Of a stretch of 64,000 bases of DNA, positions 1 through 8,534 are shown one piece after another. Source of the stretch: JACQGD01 sp045628725 (lineage in GTDB: Bacteria; Patescibacteriota; Saccharimonadia; Saccharimonadales; Saccharimonadaceae); contig JAZQPT010000015.1 of NCBI GenBank assembly GCA_045628725.1, positions 1 to 64,000 on the forward strand, given 5' to 3'. Under the pieces are notes generated by a model. The model saw nothing but the letters and a program-made list of their open reading frames with translations, did no database searches and was not told the DNA's origin. Positions within the stretch are counted from its first letter, which is position 1. Each line of letters opens with the position of its first letter. Made by a program: the position numbers and the translations under genes.

Positions 1-888
1 TTTGTGTCCCCCGCCGCCAAAATAGCCGGCGACCGTTTCGGCGATTGGCAGGTTGCCGCGTAGTTTGCCGGTAATTTTGCCGTCTGGGTATGTCTTGATT
101 GCGACACCGATCGCGACACCTTCGACCAGGCGCATCTCGTCGAGCACCAGCACACTTGGGTTGTACTGGTCGCTGTAGGCCTGGATATCCTCCCATGGAA
201 TGTGCACGATGGCGAGTTTGCCGTCAAGGAAATATTCAATGCGACTAATCAGCTGGCCCTTGTAGGCGAGGATTTCAGGTGATTTCTTCATGAACTCGCG
301 ACGACGCTCTTCGATGACGGAGTTACTCGCGCCATACTCAACCAGCTTGCCTGCAACAAAGAATGTTTGTGGCGTGACGTTTTGTGTGGTGAGTCCCAGG
401 CTGTCGCTCATAATGGCGACCAGCATGTTTTCGGCAGCCTGGGCGTTGATGGTCCAATTATTTGCTGTCGCAAGTCCGTAGAGCACCTCGCTAGTTGCGA
501 CGGCATCGTCAGACAGCATCGTATGGTCGAATGACAGATTTGATTCAGTCGTATGGTGATCGATAACCAGTACCGGGTGTGATTCCAGGAAGTGACGCAC
601 GCCAGGTGTTTCAAGTACCTTGGTAATAAGGACATCCGCTGCTGTGTCGACAATAATGGCTAAATCGGCCTTGGTATCAAAATCGCTAACAACCCTGTCC
701 CAGCCCTGGATATAGCGCATGTACTTCGGGATCTCGACCGGGCAATACAGTACCACCTCTTTGCCGAGGTCGGACAGGATTTCCTCGAGCGCCAGGCTGC
801 TCCCTAGGCTATCGCCGTCGGGGTTCTCTGCCTGGATGATAATAATTTTTGCTGCGTCGCTAATAAGGTTGGTTGCTGTATCGTACAT
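1..888 (-). CDS. DHH-family phosphoesterase (NrnA-like oligoribonuclease / pAp phosphatase), 3' end outside window
   Basis: The visible 296 residues have the architecture of DHH/DHHA1 phosphoesterases, which degrade nano-RNA or pAp with Mn2+. A PDGD motif lies at residues 23-26, an IIVDTA strand near 78-83, and the name-giving VIDHH at 109-112. The last visible residues are GGGGHK, the glycine-rich substrate-binding motif of the DHHA1 domain, so only a short C-terminus is missing beyond base 1. ATG at 888 is preferred over the in-frame ATG at 897 because TGAGGA sits just in front of it. Which substrate it uses (nanoRNA, pAp or c-di-AMP product) cannot be told from sequence. It is divergent from the small membrane gene at 1018. 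Confidence 0.85.
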   Translation of the reverse strand, partial: MYDTATNLISDAAKIIIIQAENPDGDSLGSSLALEEILSDLGKEVVLYCPVEIPKYMRYIQGWDRVVSDFDTKADLAIIVDTAADVLITKVLETPGVRHFLESHPVLVIDHHTTESNLSFDHTMLSDDAVATSEVLYGLATANNWTINAQAAENMLVAIMSDSLGLTTQNVTPQTFFVAGKLVEYGASNSVIEERRREFMKKSPEILAYKGQLISRIEYFLDGKLAIVHIPWEDIQAYSDQYNPSVLVLDEMRLVEGVAIGVAIKTYPDGKITGKLRGNLPIAETVAGYFGGGGHK

Positions 889-926
889 TATCCTCATTGT
901 AACAGAGGTGGCAAACATAATACATA

Positions 927-955
927 TTGACAAAATAATCAAGATATAGTATAAT
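927..955 (+). promoter_or_regulatory. Consensus sigma70-type promoter
   Basis: TTGACA (927-932) and TATAAT (950-955) are separated by exactly 17 bases, so both boxes are perfect. It points at the small membrane gene starting at 1018 and leaves a leader of about 55 bases that contains a clear ribosome binding site. Confidence 0.85.
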
Positions 956-1017
956 GCGAACATAGTCATACAATCCCGTGTGACTCGTCTGTTCTTCACA
1001 GTAATGATAGGAGAATC

Positions 1018-1293
1018 ATGTCGAATCGTGGTCGCGAGGCAATATTTGACCTCGCTGAGTTGGCGCTCAGGCTCTCGGCACTTGCTTACGTAATTATTGC
1101 GTCAGCCCTCTGGATTGGTTATCTGGAAATCACCAACAGTCCTCCGGCTGCGTTCGTAGTGGGATTCGTTAGATTTTACGCATTCACCGCACTCACGGCT
1201 GTATTGTTCTATTTCTACGGACTCTACTACCTGTCCAAGCTTCAGAAGAGGCATGTTGTCGAAGGCGAGCGGAGTCTGTACGTCGATGACTAG
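1018..1293 (+). CDS. Small two-helix membrane protein of unknown function
   Basis: This 91-residue protein has a short polar N-terminus, two hydrophobic helices at about residues 21-41 and 55-76, and a charged C-terminal tail ending in YVDD. I do not recognise a family. GATAGGAGAATC gives it a good Shine-Dalgarno sequence, a perfect consensus promoter lies upstream and a strong hairpin terminator follows, so it is a complete monocistronic unit that looks well expressed. The gene stands alone between the DHH gene and recR. A role as a membrane adaptor or small stress protein would be guesswork. Confidence 0.7.
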   Translation: MSNRGREAIFDLAELALRLSALAYVIIASALWIGYLEITNSPPAAFVVGFVRFYAFTALTAVLFYFYGLYYLSKLQKRHVVEGERSLYVDD

Positions 1294-1470
1294 CGATTTA
1301 CGTCTAGCTCAAGACGCATACTGAGCCGGGTTTTGCTCCCGTCATACTCGTAGGTGTAACCTATGACCAGCAAAATGCCGCCTAGAGGCGGGGTTGAGGT
1401 TGAGCTCTCATGCTCTCTCCCCCGCCTCGGCGGACAGATTTTGTCGAGCATTGCGCTCCAGAATCGCACA

Positions 1471-1503
1471 AGACCTTTGGTTACCAAAGGTCTTTTTCTT
1501 TTT
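1471..1503 (+). terminator. Rho-independent terminator
   Basis: AGACCTTTGG and CCAAAGGTCT form a 10-bp stem with a TTA loop, followed on the plus strand by a T-rich tract. It ends the transcript of the small membrane gene and lies just past the convergent stop of recR. The 180 bases before it hold a C-rich and G-rich stretch but no gene that I can support. Confidence 0.85.
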
Positions 1504-2118
1504 CTAGAGGATTCGACGGCCTTCTAGTGCATGCGACAGTGTGATCTGATCGGCATATTCCAGGTCGACGCCGACTGGTATACCTCGGGCCAGACGGCTC
1601 ATCTTGACGGTAATGCCGGCATCCTGGATGTGGCGCTGCAGGAACAGTGCCGTCGATTCGCCTTCAACACTAGCGTTAGTGGCAATGATAAGCTCCTGGA
1701 CATCATCATCTGCGATACGCTTTGTAAGCTCTGGGATATGGAGCTGCTCCGGACCTATGCCGTCAATCGGGCTGATCGCTCCCCCGAGCACATGGTAGGT
1801 TCCATGGTACTGCCCTGTGCGTTCCAGTGCGATGATATCAAGTGGTTCTTCGACGACAGCAATGGTCGTTTTGTCGCGCGATGTATCGTCGTAAAGCGGT
1901 GACACTTTTTGGTCGGCGTCGATTAATGCAAATGTCACCGGGCATTGTTTGACACCACTATGCAGACGGGTTAAACTCGCCGCTAATTTTTCAGCGGTTG
2001 ACGGTTGTGACCGTAGCAAATAGTACGCGTACCGTTCGGCGGTACGCGCTCCTACGCCTGGCAAACGGCCAAGTTCTTCGATTGCATCAAGTAATGCTGA
2101 TGGCAGCAGCTGGGCCAC
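1504..2118 (-). CDS. recR: Recombination mediator protein RecR
   Basis: RecR works with RecF/RecO to load RecA on gapped DNA. The 204-residue protein has the helix-hairpin-helix region (GRLPGVGARTA, residues 17-27), the Toprim domain beginning VVEEPLDII and containing HVLGGAISPIDGIGPE, and the C-terminal LEYADQITL signature with ALEGRR near the end. The zinc finger normally placed between the helix-hairpin-helix and Toprim is degenerate: only Cys59 remains and the other three cysteines are replaced. It follows ybaB by 8 bases, the usual dnaX-ybaB-recR neighbourhood, although here dnaB and a membrane protein gene separate dnaX from the pair. Confidence 0.95.
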   Translation of the reverse strand: MAQLLPSALLDAIEELGRLPGVGARTAERYAYYLLRSQPSTAEKLAASLTRLHSGVKQCPVTFALIDADQKVSPLYDDTSRDKTTIAVVEEPLDIIALERTGQYHGTYHVLGGAISPIDGIGPEQLHIPELTKRIADDDVQELIIATNASVEGESTALFLQRHIQDAGITVKMSRLARGIPVGVDLEYADQITLSHALEGRRIL

Positions 2119-2126
2119 GAAAGTCC

Positions 2127-2429
2127 CTAAAGGCCTAGATTGCCGAGGCCACCCATGAGGGGCTTCATTTTCTCTGCGGCAATTTCCTGGGCTTTTTGCA
2201 TGCCGTCACGAATCGCAATCTCGAGGTTGTGCTCGAGGTCTTCGATGTCCTCTAAGTCGACATACTCAGGGTTGATAGTTACTTTCTCTACCTTTAGTTC
2301 GCCGTTGATAGTGATTTCTACCTGTGGGTCATCATCTTCGCCACCGGCAGCAACAACTACCTTTTGCTTCTTAAGGTCTTTTTGCGCTTTGCGCAGTTCA
2401 TTGATCATTTTCATTTGGTCAAAAGCCAT
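2127..2429 (-). CDS. ybaB: YbaB/EbfC family nucleoid-associated protein
   Basis: This is a 100-residue DNA-binding protein of the YbaB/EbfC family, which forms homodimeric tweezers on DNA and usually sits with recR and dnaX. An N-terminal helix rich in Lys and Gln is followed by the family core (VEITINGELKVEKVTINPE) and a C-terminal helix ending in a Gly/Leu-rich tail (MGGLGNLGL), all typical. An ATG 18 bases further upstream would add MERNTV, but that codon overlaps GGAGAGG, which is well placed as the ribosome binding site for ATG at 2429, so the shorter start is chosen. It is probably cotranscribed with recR. Confidence 0.9.
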   Translation of the reverse strand: MAFDQMKMINELRKAQKDLKKQKVVVAAGGEDDDPQVEITINGELKVEKVTINPEYVDLEDIEDLEHNLEIAIRDGMQKAQEIAAEKMKPLMGGLGNLGL

Positions 2430-2507
2430 AACTGTGTTCCTCTCCAATTACAATATATCTATTATACCACTATCCGCCCCTGTCGAGACTGATATTTACC
2501 GACGACT

Positions 2508-3965
2508 TTAATCGTTTGCTTTTTTATAAACGTAGAATCGATCCGAATTTTCAACATATCCGGTAGTGACGATGCGGTCAATGGTGTGGGACGCGTCGAG
2601 ACGCTTGTGTGCATCGTGAGTGGCGGTAAAGTTGCCCGTGACGGGTACGTCGGTTGTGACAGTGAGCGCGGCACCGTTATTGTATTCAGATACGGCGTTG
2701 TAAAACTTCTGCTCGTCGGCAGTGACGTAGAGTGTGGTCGGATTGCCACGGCGTACATCATAATTAAGCAACGTCAGGTCGCGACTAAAGCTGGTTGCTG
2801 TCTTTGGGTCGTAATGATAGCCGTAGATATATCGGTCGATACCCGAAATGACCAGACCGCTTACGAGTATGACGAGTGGCAGTAGTCCAGCGACCCGTGC
2901 GTACGGATTAAGTGGAAACATACCGTACCACGAACGGAGTAGATAATTCAGGCCGCTCGCAGCGAGCAGTAGGAACGGTACAAATGTAACCGTCGTGTGC
3001 TGCGGACTGATAACAAGCACAGGAATGAGCAGGATCACCCATGCCGTCATCGTGTAACTACGCGCGGTATAACGGGTTTTGAACAGTTGCCAGGCGCCAA
3101 TGACGATTAGTGCAATTGATCCTAGACCAAGCACTGGCGTCATCAATGTGCCGCTTTGCGGACTGATAAAATTAAAGTACTGCTGAGCGAGTTGTGTGAG
3201 GTTCGCTATTATTGCGGGCGGCAGGGTCTCGGGGATACCAAGCAGTTCACCGGCAAGCTCTGGACGCTGCACAATAAGATACCCAAGTGGTGCAGCGAGC
3301 ACGAGGCTAATAAGTACAAATCCCGCCAGATGCGCACGCGACATGCGTCGCAGGACATGCCGCACATGCGGATGTAAAATAGCAGCACTAATGATAGCCA
3401 GGACAAGGTATATACTCAGCGGTGTGTACAGGCTCAGGGGCATCAGGACAAAGAACAGGATCTTCCAGAATCGTTTATGACTCGTCGATCTGGTAATCAT
3501 GGTCGCCGCGAGCAGCAGCCAGACCGGCCACAGGATAAACAAAATACTCGCCGTGCCAGACTGGGCAACGAACAGGAACTGTCCGGTAGTGATCATGATG
3601 ATTGACGCTAGTACGGCAATGTTCGGACGATACCATTGGCGTAGTAGCAGAACCGCTCCGGCACCGGCGATAAATGCACAAACTAGCGATAGTATCTTGA
3701 CGCTAAAGTTCGTCACGCCAAAGAACTCAAGAATGAATTTCTGGATAATGTAGAATGGTGCGCTCGCTACGGCTAGAGTTGAGGGGTCGCTGAGCGACAG
3801 ATTCGTTGAGTTTGCTACGGTATTAATTTCCTCTTGCGAGAGTCCACCGGGAACATACAGTCCGGCAAAAAGCAGGAGCCCAATAAAGGCAATGACGACC
3901 AAAGTATAGCCGATAACGTAACGCCATTTATAGATGAAAAAATCAGTAATGAGTGTCTTGCCCAT
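2508..3965 (-). CDS. Polytopic membrane protein, GT-C type glycosyltransferase-like
   Basis: The 485-residue protein has about ten to twelve hydrophobic helices and a soluble C-terminal part of about 90 residues. The first helix is followed by an extracytoplasmic loop containing an acidic SQEE motif and then alternating helices, the layout of PMT/ArnT-like GT-C enzymes that transfer sugars from polyprenyl-phosphate donors to proteins or lipids. No signature proves the substrate, so the family is assigned by topology. The start has no ribosome binding site, but TATACT lies 9 bases upstream, consistent with a leaderless message. It lies between dnaB and ybaB with no obvious functional link to either. 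Confidence 0.6.
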   Translation of the reverse strand: MGKTLITDFFIYKWRYVIGYTLVVIAFIGLLLFAGLYVPGGLSQEEINTVANSTNLSLSDPSTLAVASAPFYIIQKFILEFFGVTNFSVKILSLVCAFIAGAGAVLLLRQWYRPNIAVLASIIMITTGQFLFVAQSGTASILFILWPVWLLLAATMITRSTSHKRFWKILFFVLMPLSLYTPLSIYLVLAIISAAILHPHVRHVLRRMSRAHLAGFVLISLVLAAPLGYLIVQRPELAGELLGIPETLPPAIIANLTQLAQQYFNFISPQSGTLMTPVLGLGSIALIVIGAWQLFKTRYTARSYTMTAWVILLIPVLVISPQHTTVTFVPFLLLAASGLNYLLRSWYGMFPLNPYARVAGLLPLVILVSGLVISGIDRYIYGYHYDPKTATSFSRDLTLLNYDVRRGNPTTLYVTADEQKFYNAVSEYNNGAALTVTTDVPVTGNFTATHDAHKRLDASHTIDRIVTTGYVENSDRFYVYKKAND

Positions 3966-4015
3966 GTTTGTATTAGTATACCACGCCTTTTGTGGGTACG
4001 TCCTAACTGCTCGGA

Positions 4016-5395
4016 TTATTCATGATGTTTATCGAGTGACATAAAGCGGAGTCGTTCAGGGTGGAAGTATAGTTCGACTTTGCCGACAGGACCGTTACGG
4101 TGTTTAGCGATGATCAGATCGGTGACGTTTTCGCGTTCGGTCTCGGGGTTATAGTAGGCTTCGCGGTAAATGAACATAACGATGTCGGCGTCCTGCTCGA
4201 TTGATCCTGATTCACGCAGGTCGGAAAGCTGTGGGATTTGCGGCTGACGGTTTTCGACGGAACGTGACAGCTGCGAAAGCGCAATAACAGGGACGTTCAT
4301 CTCGCGGGCAATCAGCTTGAGTCCACGGGATATCTCGCTGACCTCTTGGACGCGGTTACCGTCTGACTTGCCACTACCCTGCATAAGCTGCAGGTAGTCA
4401 ACGATAATAAGTCCCAGTGGAGCATCGTGAGCTGCACGACGTGCTTTGGTGCGCATTTCCAGGACAGATAGGCCTGGCTTGTCGTCGATAAAGATTGGCG
4501 CTTCGGCCATTTCACCCATGGCTTCGGACAATTTAGCAAAATCATCGTCACTAAGATTGCCGGTGCGAATATTCCATGAATCAACTCCCGATGCGTCGGC
4601 GAGCATACGGTCGACCAGCTGCTCTTTGCTCATCTCGAGGCTAAAGAACAAAACAGACTGTTTGTTAACGGTCGCGACGTTATAAGCCAGGTTCGTCACT
4701 AGTGTCGTCTTACCCATCGCTGGACGGGCGGCCAGAATAATAAGATCAGAGCGCTGCAAGCCAGCTGTCATATTGTCGAGGTCACGGTACCCTGTCTTGA
4801 TACCACGGAGCGCACCTTTGTTGCGGTGTAGCTCTTCCATGCGATCAAAGCTGTCGGTCAGGATAGATTCGATGCTGGTAAGGTCTTGTTTGAGTGACTG
4901 GTCGCTCACCGCAAAAAGCTCCTGCTCTGCACGGCTAAGTAGTTCCTGTACGTCCTGCTCTTCGTCAAAGCCAAGCTCAGAGATTTCAGAGCTGGCCCGG
5001 ATCAGGCGACGTCGGATGGCTTTTTGTGATACCATCTCGGCGTATGCCTCGGCGTGGGCTGCAGTCGGGACGTAATTAGTGAGTTCCGAGAGGTATGTCG
5101 TGCCGCCAATGGCGGTCAGCTCGTCCTTCTTCTGAAGTTCATCTGTAAGAGTTAACAGATCGACAGGTCTATGGCGTTCAAATAGACGCACCATCGCACC
5201 GTAAATCGCGGCGTGCCGCTTGTCGTAGAAATCTTTCTCTTTGACGACTTCCGTGACATCAGCCAGGCGTTCTTCGTCAATCAGAATAGCACCGATCAGG
5301 CTCATTTCGGCGTCGATGTTTTGGGGCGGAATTTTGCCTGCAGGAAAATCACGTTCCTTGTCCCGTTTGTAATCTCGTTTATTATCCTTCGACAC
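4016..5395 (-). CDS. dnaB: Replicative DNA helicase DnaB
   Basis: DnaB is the hexameric helicase that unwinds the replication fork. The 459-residue protein has the N-terminal primase-interaction domain (residues about 22-130), a linker, and the RecA-like C-terminal domain with Walker A ARPAMGKTT (223-231), Walker B LIIVDYLQLM and the QLSRSVENR sensor region. No intein is present. Translation starts at GTG 5395, inside the end of dnaX (14-base overlap), behind a GGAGGAG sequence, so the two replication genes are probably translationally coupled. The N-terminus is very rich in Lys, Arg and Asp. Confidence 0.96.
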   Translation of the reverse strand: MSKDNKRDYKRDKERDFPAGKIPPQNIDAEMSLIGAILIDEERLADVTEVVKEKDFYDKRHAAIYGAMVRLFERHRPVDLLTLTDELQKKDELTAIGGTTYLSELTNYVPTAAHAEAYAEMVSQKAIRRRLIRASSEISELGFDEEQDVQELLSRAEQELFAVSDQSLKQDLTSIESILTDSFDRMEELHRNKGALRGIKTGYRDLDNMTAGLQRSDLIILAARPAMGKTTLVTNLAYNVATVNKQSVLFFSLEMSKEQLVDRMLADASGVDSWNIRTGNLSDDDFAKLSEAMGEMAEAPIFIDDKPGLSVLEMRTKARRAAHDAPLGLIIVDYLQLMQGSGKSDGNRVQEVSEISRGLKLIAREMNVPVIALSQLSRSVENRQPQIPQLSDLRESGSIEQDADIVMFIYREAYYNPETERENVTDLIIAKHRNGPVGKVELYFHPERLRFMSLDKHHE

Positions 5396-6833
5396 TGACT
5401 TCTTCTCCTCCGCCCATTAGTGCGGCTACGGCGGCCGCTGCTTCGTCTTTTGGTGGCGGCGGGGTTGGAATCGTTTCGATTACCAGGTCCCCGGCTCCTG
5501 TTAGTATGAGACACTCGGCAAGTATTGTGCGGTACTTTACATCGTCGAGCTTTGTTTTATTGAACTTTCGAACAGTATATAACGTCAGCGTTTCGCCGTC
5601 CAGTTCGTAGCTACATTTTGACAGAACACTGTATAGTGCGACATAGTTTGCTTTGACGTGTTCGAGCAGTGTCTCCCAGCTGAAATTCTCTGGGTGGGCC
5701 TCGGCGGCGACTCGTGGTGGCATTGGAATGTCTGGCTCTGAGTCGGCGACAATGGGCTTTACTGACGGATCCTGAGGTCGACTATTGGACGGTGCTACTG
5801 CTGGTTTCGGCTGTGCTAATTGTCGAACCGGCGCACTGATGACGGGCGCTGGCACGGCAAGTGCGGCAGCGGCTTGTTTATGCTTTGGAGCGACGGCACC
5901 CAGCAGGACGGTCAGCAATTTGATAGCTGGCTTTGAGGATTCGGATGCTTCAAGCAGGCCATCCAGTAGGGGTAGTAGCTGTGTATCGGTCACAATGTTC
6001 TGTTTTGTGACAGAAAGCAGCTGGTCAATCAGGACGGCCGGCTCGATGCCGCTTTTCTCGCTGTCGGTGTAAGCTTTGATGATTGCCTGACTGTCGCTAG
6101 CTTTGATAGCGGTTAGTATACGATCAATAATCTCGTGTGGCGCAAGTCCCAGCGTTTGCTCGACGAGACTTTTTGTAATACCCGCCTTGTTGTCGGCGAG
6201 ACTCGATAACTGATCAAGCAGGCTGATACTGTCGCGGAAGCTACCCTTGCCACGTTCTGCGATGATGCGCAACGATTCATCGTCAATGGTTATATGCTCT
6301 TTTGTGGCGATGTCCCTGAGGTGTGAGATGGCATCTTCGATTGTGATCGAGCGAAAGCCAAAGCGCTGGGTGCGGCTGATAATCGTATCTGGCAGTTTTT
6401 CAATGTTGGTTGTAGCCAGGATAAAGACGACATGTTCGGGTGGCTCTTCTAGTGTTTTTAGAAGAGCATTGAAAGCTGCTTTTGAAAGCATGTGCACCTC
6501 GTCGATGATGTATACTTTCTTTTTTGCAGAGACGGGTGCGAGCTGTACTTTTTCGCGCAGGTCACGAACATCATCGACACCATTGTTGCTGGCGGCATCG
6601 ATTTCGATGATATCCAGATGACTTGTCTCGTCCTCGTACGGCAGCTGATTGATCTCATGGGCAAGTATACGTGCGATTGATGTCTTGCCAACGCCTCGAG
6701 GGCCGGTCAGTAGATACGCATGGGCGATTTTTCCTTGTTTGAGCGCTCTTGAAAGCACCTCGGTAATGTGTTTTTGCCCCACTACCTCATCGAGGGATTT
6801 GCTACGGTGTTTACGATAGAGTGCTCTGGCCAT
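5382..6833 (-). CDS. dnaX: DNA polymerase III subunit gamma/tau
   Basis: DnaX is the ATPase of the clamp loader. The 483 residues include Walker A GPRGVGKTS (44-52), the conserved EIDAASNNGVDD, Walker B YIIDEVHML, LLKTLEEPPEH and the SRT sensor, then the collar domain and an Ala/Pro-rich linker leading to a C-terminal tau-like domain. The usual four-cysteine zinc module between Walker A and EIDAASN is missing: only about 12 residues (60-72) join the two elements. ATG at 6833 has AGGT 7 bases upstream. The gene overlaps dnaB and is the first gene of a minus-strand unit. Confidence 0.95.
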   Translation of the reverse strand: MARALYRKHRSKSLDEVVGQKHITEVLSRALKQGKIAHAYLLTGPRGVGKTSIARILAHEINQLPYEDETSHLDIIEIDAASNNGVDDVRDLREKVQLAPVSAKKKVYIIDEVHMLSKAAFNALLKTLEEPPEHVVFILATTNIEKLPDTIISRTQRFGFRSITIEDAISHLRDIATKEHITIDDESLRIIAERGKGSFRDSISLLDQLSSLADNKAGITKSLVEQTLGLAPHEIIDRILTAIKASDSQAIIKAYTDSEKSGIEPAVLIDQLLSVTKQNIVTDTQLLPLLDGLLEASESSKPAIKLLTVLLGAVAPKHKQAAAALAVPAPVISAPVRQLAQPKPAVAPSNSRPQDPSVKPIVADSEPDIPMPPRVAAEAHPENFSWETLLEHVKANYVALYSVLSKCSYELDGETLTLYTVRKFNKTKLDDVKYRTILAECLILTGAGDLVIETIPTPPPPKDEAAAAVAALMGGGEEVSVEG

Positions 6834-6906
6834 GTTACTACCTATTGTACGCTGTTTTGACGGGGTTTTCGTTGTGATTTAGATTCGGGCTGTCCCTGGG
6901 TTTGAT

Positions 6907-6952
6907 ATGTCAGGATATGACATGTCCCACCGCTCTAAAGGCGCGGTGGGAC
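6907..6952. repeat. Two adjacent stem-loops in the dnaX upstream gap
   Basis: ATGTCA/TGACAT (6907-6923) and a 10-bp perfect stem GTCCCACCGC/GCGGTGGGAC (6924-6952) lie side by side. They sit just downstream of the unknown gene at 6975-7415 and upstream of dnaX. No T-tract follows on either strand, so this may be an mRNA-stabilising 3' structure rather than a simple terminator. Confidence 0.6.
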
Positions 6953-6974
6953 TATGGTCATCAGTCGTTCTGAG

Positions 6975-7415
6975 TCACAGTATGGTGTAATTTTCCAGAC
7001 TGCGAAGCCCGAACGTGGAGCACTGTACGTGGTTGGTCTGGATGTAGACGAGGGCTTGCTCGGCGGACAGTCCTTCGAGGGAAGAAAACGTGATCCTCTC
7101 CTCGTGCGACCATTCTGACCGCTTCTTGCCGGCAATGAACTCGACAGGCAATTGATCGGACAGTTCGTACTGTAGTACTTTTCTGACACGGATTGCTATG
7201 TCATCGGCTCGTTCGCGGATGAGCCCACTGTGCTCTGCCCAGTGAATGGTCTCGATATCGATATTCATCTCACCGAGTTCATCACGGGTTACCAGCTCGA
7301 GTAGTCGCAGCTTATCGATTCCATGAAGGCGTAGGATGGTCCTGTCGTCTTCGGGTATGTCATTCCAAACCTGTCGGGTGACGTCAGCGACGACTCCAGG
7401 GCTGTACGTGTTCAT
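6975..7415 (-). CDS. Hypothetical protein (146 aa)
   Basis: I do not recognise this 146-residue soluble protein. It is acidic, has no membrane segment or signal peptide, and has a helical middle rich in Arg and Glu (GLIRERADDIAIRVRKV). ATG at 7415 is chosen over one 24 bases upstream because AAAGGAG lies just in front of it. The gene stands alone, with a 170-base AT-rich gap upstream and paired hairpins downstream. It resembles the other isolated small genes of this window (24545, 29571, 49899, 62329, 62712) in setting but not in sequence. Confidence 0.6.
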   Translation of the reverse strand: MNTYSPGVVADVTRQVWNDIPEDDRTILRLHGIDKLRLLELVTRDELGEMNIDIETIHWAEHSGLIRERADDIAIRVRKVLQYELSDQLPVEFIAGKKRSEWSHEERITFSSLEGLSAEQALVYIQTNHVQCSTFGLRSLENYTIL

Positions 7416-7584
7416 ACTGCTCCTTTGATTGATGGCCAAGCCTTAGGGGCTATGAATATTATGACATAAAAATATCATTGCAACAATATCATTGCGATAA
7501 TAGGCATGATGCGACAACTTTCGCACGAGAAACAAAAACTGTGCCTACTACGACACAGTTTTTGTAAATTGTAGTCAGCTATTC

Positions 7585-8100
7585 CTAGAGTGAGGCTTCG
7601 ACTGCTGCCCAGGTTGCTTCAGGGTTATCCTCGGGAATGATGATAGTCACCTGATCGCCTTCCTTGAGGCGGAAGTATGTGACACTCGCCAGGAGGATAC
7701 GATATTCGTGGCCGTTAGCCTCGACGTACCATGCACCGTCGTGCTGTGTCAGGGTACCGATGATCTGCTTGCGCTCGATTGGACCGATTTGCTTGTAGAT
7801 GAAGCTGCCGTCATCGGCAATCGTTAGCTTAAGGATATCGCCTTCGACAAGCTTTGACTTGCTGGCGTAGTTGGCTGGAACTGGATAGTTCTTGCCATCA
7901 GGGCCCATCATGACCTGGCCATCAAAGACACCTTCGACGATCTTGCCACTTACTTCTTCCTGGCTGTTTCGGGGTGTGACGATGGTACCGTCATCGCCGA
8001 CGATACTGATTAGTAATTCTTTTGCCGCCGCAAGGTTTGTCTCAGCTTCTTGTATGAGGCTGGCTAACCTTTTGACTTGTTTTTCTGGTAATTCAGACAT
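7585..8100 (-). CDS. Hypothetical protein with N-terminal coiled coil and beta-rich domain
   Basis: The 171-residue protein begins with a helix likely to form a coiled coil (about residues 5-38, rich in Glu, Ala and Leu). Then come beta-rich segments with Gly turns (VEGVFDGQVMMGPDGKNYPV, YEVEANGHEYRI-like strands, GDQVTIII) that could form one or two small barrels. The layout loosely recalls transcript-cleavage or KOW-type regulators, but no catalytic motif is visible, so no function is assigned. ATG at 8100 has AAGGA 11 bases upstream; an in-frame TTG at 8109 is less likely. The gene is monocistronic. Confidence 0.65.
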   Translation of the reverse strand: MSELPEKQVKRLASLIQEAETNLAAAKELLISIVGDDGTIVTPRNSQEEVSGKIVEGVFDGQVMMGPDGKNYPVPANYASKSKLVEGDILKLTIADDGSFIYKQIGPIERKQIIGTLTQHDGAWYVEANGHEYRILLASVTYFRLKEGDQVTIIIPEDNPEATWAAVEASL

Positions 8101-8209
8101 GTCTCGCAAATTCCTTGTCTGTTTTTTGTAGTAGTATTACCTCTATATATACCAAAAGATGGCTATAATGTCAAGAATAGCCCTAGTTGACACCTGTCCA
8201 AGGTTGCCA

Positions 8210-8364
8210 CTAAGGAGTAGTGTCGGTATGATGCCCTACTATATTGATCGCAATACGGTATTCGCCTGTAGGTGCTAGGGCGGTGACAACAGCGGCCAAG
8301 GTGCCGATAACGACAATAACGATGAGTAATTCAACGATAGTAAACCCGCTGGAGTTTTATGCAT
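8210..8364 (-). pseudogene. Type IV pilin-like N-terminal remnant with frameshifted start
   Basis: Minus-strand bases 8356-8210 encode a 48-residue frame starting NSSGFTIVELLIVIVV, the class III (prepilin) signature with Gly-Phe cleavage site and Glu at +5. It then ends after about 20 further residues at TAG. A TAA stop directly precedes the frame; the only nearby start, ATG at 8364, is one base out of phase. One extra A in the AAAA run at 8355-8358 would give MHKNSSGFTIVELL. So it is a decayed or misassembled prepilin, far shorter than normal pilins. Its signature closely resembles the intact pseudopilin at 16332-16979. Confidence 0.65.
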
Positions 8365-8461
8365 ATGCTTAATTGTACAATAGCTCTCGGCTGGAGTAAA
8401 AGAATGTTATCCACATCATTATCAGGGGTGGGACATAAAACGTTGTATATTTTGTATATAA

Positions 8462-8490
8462 TAAATACCACCCTTTCGGGTGGTATTTAT
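8462..8490. terminator. Bidirectional hairpin terminator after rplL
   Basis: AAATACCACCC and GGGTGGTATTT form an 11-bp stem around TTTC, with T-rich flanks on both strands. It ends the rplJ-rplL transcript. Confidence 0.85.
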
Positions 8491-8534
8491 TGCATTGATT
8501 AACAATTGATCGAATGTAGGGTGCTAATTATAAA

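Noticed and set aside
1296..1470. Structured RNA (SRP RNA, tmRNA or 6S) in the C/G-rich gap before recR
   Set aside because: None of the conserved cores of these RNAs is present; only the terminator hairpin is convincing.
1290..1487. 65-residue reading frame on the minus strand between the small membrane gene and recR
   Set aside because: It has no ribosome binding site, overlaps the plus-strand gene end and terminator, and has an implausible composition.
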